Assembly: GCA_900708905.1 (NCBI GenBank)
Contig: CAADRB010000007.1
Location: 1,031,001 to 1,095,000, forward strand
Length of the DNA: 64,000 nt
Reading direction: 5' to 3'
DNA from: Hymenolepis diminuta
Lineage: Eukaryota; Platyhelminthes; Cestoda; Cyclophyllidea; Hymenolepididae
Below the pieces are notes generated by a model, which saw nothing but the letters and a program-made list of their open reading frames with translations, did not search any database and was not told the origin of the DNA. Below, piece by piece: positions 48,501 to 59,598 of this stretch (the first letter of the stretch is position 1; each line of letters opens with the position of its first letter). The translations under genes and the position numbers were made by a program.

Positions 48501-51500
48501 TTTCGGGACGTTCTTCCATTATCTAATAAACAATCCATTTTTAGACTTCTACGTTCAGATTTGAACCTGTAATACCACCAGTGAAGAATCCATCCCTGCC
48601 ATATTGGTCAACTAGTCAGCCGATCATTATCCCATATCTAATTTTATATACGCATATTTATTTTCTCAATAATAAACCATTGTTTGAGTTACAAATCTTC
48701 TTCCTTTCTCTTCCTAGAATCTGAGTAGTTGCAATTCTATAAAGTGGGCAACTGAACAAGTGGTAAAACAGCTGTGTAATGGAACTCTCTAAAATTTGGA
48801 GGAATTTTAGTACGAAACCATTGGTTAATCATAATCGTAATAGTAATAGCTTAACATCTTAAACAGATAAATTAAAAATGTTTCGATCAAAAAAGTAACA
48901 GGTTACTTAGATGCTCTAATATTTCATTCACAACTCACTTAAGTTTAGATTAAATTCTAAGTTCACATTTTCCGTGTGTGTATTCAAAGTGCACAATCGG
49001 TAAAGGACTGTGTTCATTTTGTAAAAAAATGGAAAGTCAGCACACCCGGAAGTCCGAATTATAATATACTATTCGAAACCGCTCGAACCTGGATAGATAG
49101 ATAGATAGATCACCAAAAGATTTTTGAAAACATGACATCGTCTAACAACAAAAATACACCACTTATGAAAATACGATTTTGGCTAACCAACACTCTAAGA
49201 CAAAAAACAGAACATTAAAATGAGGGTGACAGTTGAATATACAGGTATTCATATAGCTGATAACTCGCCAAACAGGTGGATAATTTGCACAAGAAATCAT
49301 TTTCTCCAAATTGTGATATATATGTATAAAATAATTTATTTTACCGTACATGATAATAGAAATTTTAATAGCCGCCGCTCAAAATTAGTCCGATGATTCG
49401 AAAGAGAGCAATCACATTTCGTAAAAAAAACAACATAAGCGAACATTCACACGCATAAATCAAATGCAAATCAGCCGATTAAAATAGGTTAAAAAGATAA
49501 GAACGACATAAAAGTACACAGCATGCCTCACCCTAGTCACAGGTATATTTGACTACAAAGAAAGAAATAGATAAGAAGCACATTTGCACATTATTACAGA
49601 ATAACAAATCAAAAGAAGAACAAGAGTAGGATCATTCGATGAAGCCACCCACCTTTTGAATTGGAGCCTTGTGGTTATTTTGCAACAGCGTCCCATCTCT
49701 CTTCAATCTCTTCCCCCACTTTCTTGGCCTAGCAGTCAAATCTAGCACAAGGTTCCCCTTTTCTAAACAGAAGGTCAGATCTAGTAGTTGAGGGGGATTA
49801 GTCATTGGTATTGAACCAGCTCCTGGGCCGTGGGTCACCAGATTATTAAAAGCTCGAGCCCCGCCCCGTGAGGTCCAATGACCCAAAAGAGCTTCGAGGA
49901 CTTCCCAAGAGGTTGGGACAGGATAGAGAGTGGTCTCCTCCATCATTCCAACGTGCATAGCCATCCAACCATCGTAGGGGGAGAGTAGGGTCTGTGGTTG
50001 ACCTGGCAGACTATCTCCTCCAAAACGGAGGGTTATGAGGAAGGCGGGAGAAGAGGAAAGAGGATTTGAGATATTGCTGATGTCGGATTTCACTTCAGTT
50101 TCATCGTCATTATCACTACCAACTGGATCATCTTCAAGGTCATCGGGGTCGAAAAAGCCGACAAAAGCAACTCCTATCCAAAGTCGGGCCTCAATAGTTG
50201 AAATATCTGTTGCAACCCAAGAATAAAGGAATCATAAATCGTGTAAAACATATGTGACGCAGATGATTTTAAATCATGATTCTGGCATGAGCATTAATTT
50301 CTTATATAGTGTTAATATGTAAGTGCTGCAAGACTGATATCTCCATTCTATAACCAGTATTGCATGTCGACAATAATTAATTTTGGTGTCTTCTACATTC
50401 AGCTAATATTGACCTAAAGTTAAAAAAATGTCACCTATTGATTGTTTAAGTTAAACATTTGCAATGCTACTTAAATATTAGAAACAAAATTCAATAAAAA
50501 CGTGATTAAACACCCAAAGTAAAGACACTGAAAATATTTAACGATAATTCCCTAAAAAAATGAACAATGCAAGAGAAATCCGGGTAGAAATTCACTTAAT
50601 CACCAATGGAGGTAGTGATGTCACTCATCATGTTTACGGTGATATCTCAAATTGATAAGACTTTTGTATCCTATAAGATATTTAGGATACAGAGAGTATA
50701 TCCTACAGGCTCCCCTTTGTTTACGAGTTCGTTAAATTGATGTGAAACAGACCACCTCAAACAGCTCTTTTGCGCCTTACTTAAATAGACGTATTCGGGA
50801 ATTTTTCAGTTTTTTAACCTTGGGGTACGGGGGTCGCCAGTAGGTTAGCAGCATTAGATGACTAGATGCGGGATCATCCCAGGTTTTAAGGTTAGTAGCT
50901 TAATACTGGGGAAATTCTATTATCAGTCGAAAGCTCTAGACTTGTATCCCAACAACAGGATATAGTACAGAATATGCTGATGTTTAGCGATCAATGTGCA
51001 AGTACATTAAGTCAGATTTTATGAGACCAAAGCTACCTGTGCACTTCTAATGATGTGAATGATAAACCGTGCAGGTCAATTATAGTCATTAAGAGGGATG
51101 GTAGAATGCAAGTTTCTCGCAAGAGTAGCTCTAAAATGCCTTCTCTATACTTAAATCAAGTAATGTTAACGCTTTCCTCTTAATCAATTTTGGAAGGTTT
51201 TCAAGAATGTTTTAAAGAGCTATAGTTAAAAGCAGGTTATCTCAGTTACTTTTACAGACAAGCCTCTACTACAGATAAAAGTTATAAAGTGCAAAGAGAT
51301 TCAACTTAGAAACACGTTCATGCGTAGCCTCGAAAAACTTTGAGATACTCATCTAAAGTTGAAAACTTCGTTCAAATCATCAGATACTAAAAAGAATTAG
51401 AAAGATGATACGTATGTACAATGATGATGCATAACACTTTTGTATTTACTACCTCATTAATCCCTATTGCTTTTATTGATACTAAGGAAACATTCAGATA

Positions 51501-54500
51501 TTTTGATTCAAACCACTCAAAATGTTTTTCTGAATGTTTCCATTTAAGTGAAAGGGTGGTCATCAATAAATGATCAAATAAAAAGGCGCATTCGATCAGT
51601 GTCAGGCATAAAAATATATTCTGAAAGTCCGATCAGCGCATTTAATACCAATAATCTGAATGAAAAATGGAATACGTCACGCAGATTTTTGCTGGTTTTA
51701 TCTTCCTGCTCTAGGGCGTAACAAGACATAAATAAACTGAGGTGGCATGACCAACCACGGAAATAATATTAGCTATTCAGCAAGCTATGAATACAGATAC
51801 CTACCAGCATCAATTGAGAGCCCTTTCAAATCAAGCATAAGTCGTTGAACCTTCCATGGAGGGAAGTTCACAGCCTGTTCCTCATCCATAATGGTGTTGG
51901 ATCGTTCCTCAATATCCTCACTGTTAGCAATATCAACACCCATCTCGTCGGGAATGATCTCGTCGAAGGAGTTTATAAAAACTTCATTGAAAGCCTCATC
52001 GTCTGGTAGAATGAGCTCAAAGGAATCTGAATGGGTGATCACACTGGAATCGTCCAAGATGGAACCCTATAACGAGAAGTAGAAAAAAGAGAACAATCAA
52101 TATGTGGCCATCCTAACTCTATTTAGCAACAAAATCGACAAAAGGCAGTTTTGACAGCTTTAATAGGTAAACATAAATCATCTGTGTCACCGCGACAATA
52201 TGTAGACAAGTTGTCAACTTTTGCTGAGGTTAATAAAAAAAATTCAGTTTGTGTAATTATGTCGTCATAGCAACTACAAATTCAATTCCGCGTCTTGCCC
52301 CAACTCATCGTTTTACCATGATGACAGTTGGTCATACAAATCCCATCGTGGCTAGTCTTCTGTGAAAAATCAATAAAGGGAGATCAACAGAGATAGCATC
52401 CAGCCATGGAAATGAATTGAATGAAGAAGGGAATTTTTCTTCGCCTTAGACAGTTAAAGTAACATTGGTCGGAATGAATTGGAGTAAATTTTGTTGAATA
52501 ATCAATTCAACCAAGCCTACTCATTTAAAAAACAAGGATTCTAGTATTACTATTTACTAATGTTTAATCCAATTCCATAAATTACATAAATGAATTCATA
52601 ACTTCACAATTCATAAATGTATTAGAAGTAACTAATCTTTTATATGGAAATTAGCGATTTATAGTATTGAGCATTCTTACTAAACACCCGTACTTAGACA
52701 TGATATCCATAAATGAGAGAGATGTCATCACTTTTAGGGCTCAAACCCAAACTATTTGGTCAATAAATGCTCACCGGAAGAGTACTGACTACTGAGTCCT
52801 GTTAACTTAAAAGTCGACTTGTCCGGTATAGCACATGCGTGAAGAAGAAATTGGTCATGCAACCACCTTTACCATATTTTTGCGCCACCAGGTACGTAAT
52901 TTAGCATAATTATCCAACATTCGAGGCCGCTAATCAAAAAGAGAAAACGTTTCCATGGGTATAACCTCCAGAACTAAATCGAAGCTGGAGAACAATATCA
53001 AAATCCGGAAAAGGTAATCATAAAGTTCCGCAGAGCTCTCTGTTCAATGTACCAGAACATGAAAACTATGCATCCTTTTGCTCAATAAGTTTATTCTACA
53101 TGACCTTTAAATAAATGGACTTATTATTTTTACTAGTGAGGTATAAAATATCAAATGCGCATTGTTGCCATAAAGAGGTCTAAAATGATTAATAAATCCA
53201 TAATAAAACCCGTATGAAAGATTTATGGTTTTGAATATTACATTTATAGAGGGGGGATAATACTCAAATTTATGAACTTCTGTCCTGAAAAGTACGAATT
53301 TTCATGGGCTTATCTTTTAGACCATGTTAATTAGAGGTATTAGAAAGTGGTAAGTGGTTTAAAAGCTACTGAGTGAAAGATAACATTGAACTTGGATTTT
53401 CTTGAAGGAAGGCTTGAACTTATATTCTTATAATAAATTATTCCAAATCCTACTGATAATTCAGTTGATTAAAGAAGAGAGCATTGGTGTACAAAGATTG
53501 GACAGTGACATCTATCTTTTACAACAACATTTTCACTGTCTTACCATATCTTATTGGAAAGGAGTTGGTGCGATTGAAAATTAAATTTTCAACGTATCCG
53601 GAATTTCAGACAAGAAAATTAAAATGAATATAGCAAGTATTTTTTCTGCTACGCAACTGCGGAATAAAACACTAATATTGCCATAATGAACTTAACCGGT
53701 TAAAAAATTTTATAATCAAGGAAACTTACATCACCGAGAGATACAAGCGGACCTCCGTCGAAAATTCCAGAAGAACTTCCAGTCATTCCCTGAGCTCCTT
53801 GAGTAACACTACCATAGGAAATCGGTGGCTCTGAAACCAACAAATCCTTGTTCTTTTCACCGAAAGAACTTAATGTGCTATTTACATCATCTTCCACGAC
53901 AGGTTTCAACAAAGGATCGATCGGGGGTTTCGTCGAACTACCCGAAGATAGAGAAGACAGGGCACCCTCATTTTCAATGAGATAATCTGCAGGAGGATCA
54001 ACATATCTTGAATCTACCGTGCTCGTCACTTCGACCTCAACTCCATGAGTAACTAGACACTTGGCGGTGATTAACCATTCATGGTATCTTTTCACTTCGC
54101 CATTACCTTCCTGTCTCGCCATGATGTCGTACGAATCCAACCCCATACTGGCCTTTAGCCGAGCCAATCGAAATGCGAGGCCATAGAGGAATACCAAATG
54201 GTCGACAGCGTCAGGTAAACGAAGACGTTCAACAGGACGGAAAGTGAAAACAGCTCCTGAGTGTCCTATTGTGAAATGAAGAGGTTTGGACTTGCTAGGA
54301 GAAGATAAACTTGAGGAATATATAGAAAGAGGGTTGGCAGAGGTGTCAAGATCGATTAGAAGGGAGATTGGAGCAGGGAGGGAGGGTGGAGAGGTGAGAC
54401 GTCGGCCGAGGTCAGGGCTCCAGGTTACGGAATAACGAGGTGCGGAGGGTGGACGAGACCATAGGGGCCAAGAGGGAGCTAGAGCCCAAGAGGTGAACGG

Positions 54501-57309
54501 TGCGGGGTCAAAGAAAGCTTGTCGGTAGGTTTTGAAGGAGGGAGCTGCCGAAGAATGGCGTTGGGCAGCTTCGCAGATTGTGAGAAACTCAGCCCAAACA
54601 CTTGGACAGTGTAGACAGAGTAATAGACCATTGGGTTCTTGAGAGTTTGAGTTCTGAAAACAAATCCATTCTACTTAATTAGCATAAGTAGCAGAAACGT
54701 ATCCAACTTGATTCTTGCAGGAGTGAAGTGATTTTGGTCAAAACTTGAAAATTTGGAGCGAACATCGTAACAAGGGGAGTGAATAAGTAAATTATTAACC
54801 AGCAAGTGGTAATAATAACTAAGTCGAAAGATAATTTATCATACTATACTGATTACACACATGCATTTGAAAAAAGTAAAGGAACTTTTAGATCATAGAT
54901 ATTTTTTCTAATAGCTAATTTTTAGGACGGCACCACTGATAATAAGTAAAACCGTGTGCTTATTGTAAAATTGAGCCCTTAAGAACATATCTCACCCTAA
55001 ATTGTCGGTAAGGTAACACGAGAGAGAAGAAAGAAAAGTATTTGGGACGATATATAGAAAATGACAGGGAGTAGAGTCGGGTATTTCGATGTTCTGAGCA
55101 GGATCCATAAAATTGTTAATAGAATTTGTCTCCTCAATGCTCTATTACTGGCTTACCAGATAACCGATCAATTCCCCACATCCAAGCTAAATAAAAGCAA
55201 CAATAATAAGAACAATCCATTGTTTGCCATCTTTCTACTTTCTCCACGATCTGTGCAACTTAGCCAAAGCATATCATAATGGTAAGCCAAGGCTATATTA
55301 GTGGCTACCTGTTGTTACACTAATGGAAACAGTTAACAGTAGAAAGAAGAATAAAACGACTCTTTGAATGATATTGACTTTAATATTGAATGTCTGAAAA
55401 TATAGCTCTAAAAAATAGGAGAGAAATGGAAACAAACACTAGCTCTTAAACTGGATCTCATTGCAATAGGATGAAACAAGGTATATAACCTAGCCAATCC
55501 GTGACCAAGCAATTCTCCTAATCTGTAGCTGACTCATTGAAGTAGATTAGACCAAAAACATACATGAATAGTGTGAAGGAGAAAATAAAACTATGTAAAA
55601 TTATTATATATTTTCCCCTAACTAAATCAATATTTTATTATATATTTTCTTTCCATTATTGCTGAAATAATGATTATGTTAACTAATATGAATTACCCTA
55701 TATTGTAAAGAGTTCGAGTTGAAATGTAATAAGTTTTAGTTATAACAAAGAGAACTTGTCTTTTCCTTCATAGCTGGAATATCGGTTTATAGACGAAAAA
55801 AGCAGTGACAGGTCTATGTATTTCTCTGGCCATTCAGTGGTAATTATTTACATTCCCTGTTTGTTCTAAATTCCGTTCTTTGTAAGTAAAAAGAGAAGTA
55901 GTCTGATTTCTCACCTCTTGTCACTTCCGTCACCTTTCAAATCCCGTCTTTCGTCTCAAAATCTCATGTCTATAGGAGTCGATAAAACCAATTTAATTAC
56001 TTAATGTAGCGTTCATAGGTAATAGGAACAAACTATCAATAGCATATGTCACTACCTAATTGCAATAAAAAGCAAAAGAGTCGAACATGAAGAATGAAAT
56101 AGCTATATGCTGATGTAAAACAACCTTCATAGGCGCTCAAGAGCGTGTAGAGCCTGAGCCCTCTGACTCAGGCCTACTCAGTCTGTCGCGCGCCTGCTGA
56201 CTCATAACTTTGTTCTGTTAATTTCTCATCAACGAACAAAGAACGCGAAACCAGTCAATTTTCCTACTTCATCCAATATATACGCTGCCCTACTTAACTC
56301 TTGATATTCTTACTCGGGAAAGGCCATTGTAACCTGTTAACATTAGGAAAGTTATTAGTTCTATGAGCGGATATCTAGCCTAATTTTCTTCAGGTTCCCT
56401 AAGTAACTTTACTTAGGATTAGTGTCAATCTAAGCATTTGTAAACTCAATTCATACTTTGTCCAATATTACGAGATTTCTAGAAAAAGCTTGTTTTGGGG
56501 CCATATGTCAACCCACAACATAAAGTTATAAATAAAATTCCAAAAGATAATTTTACGTAATACGGTAATGGAACCCCTGTAAATACTCTTATTGTGCAAA
56601 GATTTTGTTAAATTTGGTAAAAAATATTTGAAACTTGAAGAAAGTGGCTAAGATTCGTGATAATGACAAGTTCTTGAATACAAGGAGAATGAAAACTGAC
56701 CAGAATTAAGGATATCAAAACGCACTGGGGTAGAATATGCATTTTCTTGTAGGTAAATTCAACCTACCAAGTTAGGCGGATGTTGTTCAACAAATTTTCG
56801 GAAGAGAGAAAAGTCTGGAAGAATGTGATCTCGACCCCAAGCTGGTGGAGGCTTCTTTTGTTTCTCCAAGTTGTCCAGAGTAGCCGTCAGAGCTTTGGCC
56901 ATCGAAGCAGTTAGAGGCCGAGGCACTGTCTGCACTATGACCTGATCAATCTGAAAAATAATAATAACATAAATTATTTACTTTAATTTGAACTGCCAAT
57001 TTCTCTAGATCCACGTTGTTTTAACTGCGGAAACCTGACGATATGGACTGCAAACAGCCAGCCAATTATGATGATATGTGATCTATTAATAATATGACAT
57101 TTGATTGACTTTCAATGTCTAGACGTATATTTGAATTATGCAAGGAAGTGAATATGACAGTTAAAAATCAAAGCGAAAGCTTTTTTAACTGTTGCACTTG
57201 ACTAACTAACTAGACCAAAGCACACCTGATGCATTTGCCACACATTTACTTTCAAATCGAAGCTTAAACCGAAGGAAAGGCTCTCTAATATCTCGGGCTT
57301 TGAAGTACA
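45545..57309 (-). CDS. 3' part of a large gene; tentatively BLTP3 (UHRF1BP1/SHIP164)-like lipid-transfer protein
   Basis: Exons in transcript order are about 57226-57309 (5' end uncertain), 56768-56950, 53730-54653, 51805-52066, 49653-50206, 46374-46784 and 45545-45619 (TAG). All joins keep phase and use GT/AG; donors at 53730, 46374 and 51805 are strong. The 308-codon exon contains SVWAEFLTICEA, DPAPFTSWALAPSW, HFTIGHSGAVFTF and VDHLVFLYGLAFRL. Next come an acidic linker (EDIEERSNTIMDEEQ), beta-like blocks (LWIGVAFVGFF, FLITLRFGGDSLPG), a Ser/Pro/Asn-rich region, and a terminal coiled coil (SLAEQNAKLHLM, then VNRLQSQVLALTTDL). Alternating beta blocks, an acidic spacer and a short C-terminal coiled coil fit bridge-like lipid-transfer proteins of the UHRF1BP1 type. 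The resemblance is judged from memory at low identity. The N-terminal chorein segment was not found. The gene model is more certain than the family. Confidence 0.55.
49093..49112. repeat. GATA microsatellite
   Basis: A short run of GATA units (about four and a half) in an intron of the minus-strand gene. A similar short (GT)n lies near 38053 and a GA run near 3594. Confidence 0.8.
50822..50880 (+). repeat. Possible tRNA-like SINE head
   Basis: GGTCGCCAGTAGGTTAGCAG followed about 25 bp later by GCGGGATCATCCC resembles the A and B box spacing of the SINE heads elsewhere in the window. No matching tail was found downstream, so this is a fragment at best. It lies in an intron of the minus-strand lipid-transfer-like gene. 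Confidence 0.3.
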
Positions 57310-57399
57310 CTGAGACGAAGAAATACCAATCTCAACTGGAACAACATAGAAATAGTCGCTTTCAAGATGAAAATCTCTAAATTTCACTTTCATTTTCCC

Positions 57400-59009
57400 T
57401 CGGTAAAACTGATATCGAAAGGTAAAATACTCTCCTTCAAATAGAATCTTTAATGTAACCTTTTGATCAAATTCATCTTACAGTCAAATTCTTCTCTCTT
57501 TTCCCCTAAAAATTTGAAAGATCTTCCCAATAGGAATTTAACAGTCGTATACAACGATTTATTTATAGAATTTGATAACACCGAAATGATTGGTTACAGA
57601 CAATATCAAAGATGAGCGTAGGATAGAAAAGGCAAATAAAGTTTGAGGGTTTCGAATCTGGAAACCGAGCAGTGATCTGAGTTTGAAATGTTTTATTACT
57701 TAAATTGAGAGAAGGTACTTCGGGTTTGAAAGCGTACAATGAAAATCCCACAGCACATTTGATTTCAAGAAAGCAGATTTATATTCAACTGCTACCCAAT
57801 TTTGTAAGACTGGATAGTGGAAACTCTCCAATCTCCGTAATTACAGAATAGTAAATGAGAAGGGTTGAAAATATATCCACCAAATCAAAATTTTTCATTT
57901 ATGAAATCATGTGCGAATTCGAACAAATTTTGAATTCGAAAACTCCAAAAAAGATATAGAAGTGGAGTTTTGTAAATATTTCGCTTCCAACATAATTTTT
58001 TTATGGTAAAGTTAAATGAATTAATTGGAAAATGGAAGAAGAAATCGCTAATTTGGGGGAAAAAACAACGCCAATTTATATTACCGATATAAGTAAAGAT
58101 AATTCCACATTTACACCGTCGAATTAGATGAACAATCAAGGATTAATTGGCTATTTTCTAATAGAGGATCGACTAACAGCGGCATAATGATATCAAACTA
58201 GTATCTGCCTACGTTTTCAAAGGTTTATTTCCCTCTTTACGCACTCAGTGTTCTCCCTTTCCGCAATAAAATAATGATTATTGAGTCCCCGATGTTATGG
58301 TTTCTAGTCTCACTCCATTCATGACTCAGAATTTTTAGTCTTCGTCTGGTTAGTGTCTGAGAGCTTTTAATAATAGTCTAACTACATCTAGTCTAGACAT
58401 GTTTTACGCGGCCTTCGTAAACGACTATTATATAATACAAGACTATGAAGGTCAAGATATCTACCAACCTACAGGTAATTCTACCAATTAGACTCGACTG
58501 TACTATTTTGTGGCGATTTCTGCTTATTTGTATAATCCTGTATATCCTTCACTATAATTGACATTCAAAACGTTTTATATTAGGACACTTTTACACAGGT
58601 GCGACGATACTAAATAAGGCTAAATCCTCTTACGAAACTAACAGCTAATGGTTGCACGCATATAACCATTTCTAAGTCAGAAGGTCAAGATTTTAGTGTG
58701 AAACAGTGTGAAAAAGACTAAAGAAAGAAAGATGCAGACCGCGAGAACAATGAATGTCCCTGCTTTGGACGTGTGAAAACCGGTATGAGTAACGGAGACA
58801 GACGAGTTGAGTCATGACGAGACATTGTGAGTAAAAGCCAATTATTGATATGCGGGTGCACTTTGAGCACAAAGGGGAATATATTGGCATGTACTCGGAC
58901 GTAATAATTTCACAGAAGTCTCCCATAACAGACAAAAGGAGATATGTCGTCATGGCTGTGTTAGAGGTAATATTATTTTCGTTAACTGGTAATATCAGTA
59001 AGCGGAATA
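57400..59009. other. Region upstream of the last identified lipid-transfer-like exon
   Basis: Open minus-strand frames continue to about 57.45 kb and again at 57.57-57.78 kb. The second lacks a usable acceptor near its 5' end, and I could not chain either by phase. Remaining 5' exons of the minus-strand gene should lie here or beyond 60 kb. Nothing else is evident. Confidence 0.45.
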
Positions 59010-59150
59010 GCCAACCACATTGGTTAAGTTCGGGTAGAGGGTATTATAACTCGAGATTCTCGTCAGGAAGGCTCTATGATGCCACTTTCTACCTAAGATA
59101 AGCGTTGAAAAACGCTTTCCTAAATGGGCTTGGAAATTATTACCATAACC
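59010..59150 (+). repeat. tRNA-derived SINE, 3' part
   Basis: It matches the body and tail of the copy at 42 kb: ctggttaagt-like start, the shared gaaggctctatgatg segment, then AACGCTTTCCTAAATGGGCT. The tail hairpin is intact at 59100-59117: arms AAGCGTT and AACGCTT close a GAAA tetraloop. The tRNA-like head is missing. Confidence 0.65.
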
Positions 59151-59581
59151 AGTAATAAAATATTTTAGTTTGAATGCTTACGTACCTTTCAAATAAAAAA
59201 TCCCCATTGCAAGATGGAAGGGCATAAAAGTGAATCAAATTACCTTCATCTGTACACGAAAAACCTCATGTTAGAGCAGTCATGGGACTGGATGTGTTAC
59301 TATATATAACCGTTTGACCAATTGAAGGAAAAATAATTGAAAATGAGCATATTTCATAAGCAAATCATAAAATTTGCTTGGTGCCAATGAAAACAATGAA
59401 TCCAATATGGCATAACTTTGTAAGTACACATGACGGCTATTCGACGACAAATATTTGTATAAAAATTATAGGCTACAACAATGCAAAAGTCTCTCACGGG
59501 TGTCCGAAGACCAAAGGGCTGAGAAGAGACTAACAATGACGTCAAGTAAGCTGGTCCATACTGTGATGGAAAAAATGCTCG

Positions 59582-59587
59582 TTTATT
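59582..59587 (-). terminator. Polyadenylation signal for the candidate 75-aa gene
   Basis: Minus-strand AATAAA lies 11 bp past the TGA of the candidate small gene. Such a short 3' UTR is unusual but possible; chance occurrence in AT-rich DNA cannot be excluded. Confidence 0.3.
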
Positions 59588-59598
59588 TAGTCAGGACT

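Noticed and set aside
49093..49112. CRISPR-like or satellite array
   Set aside because: Only a short GATA microsatellite; no spaced repeats exist in the window.
57563..57751. Minus-strand 62-codon ORF as an exon of the lipid-transfer-like gene
   Set aside because: No AG acceptor exists between the upstream stop and the open frame, and no donor joins it in phase.
58850..59101. 83-codon plus-strand ORF
   Set aside because: Its second half is SINE sequence shared with 42 kb, and the rest has no recognised product.
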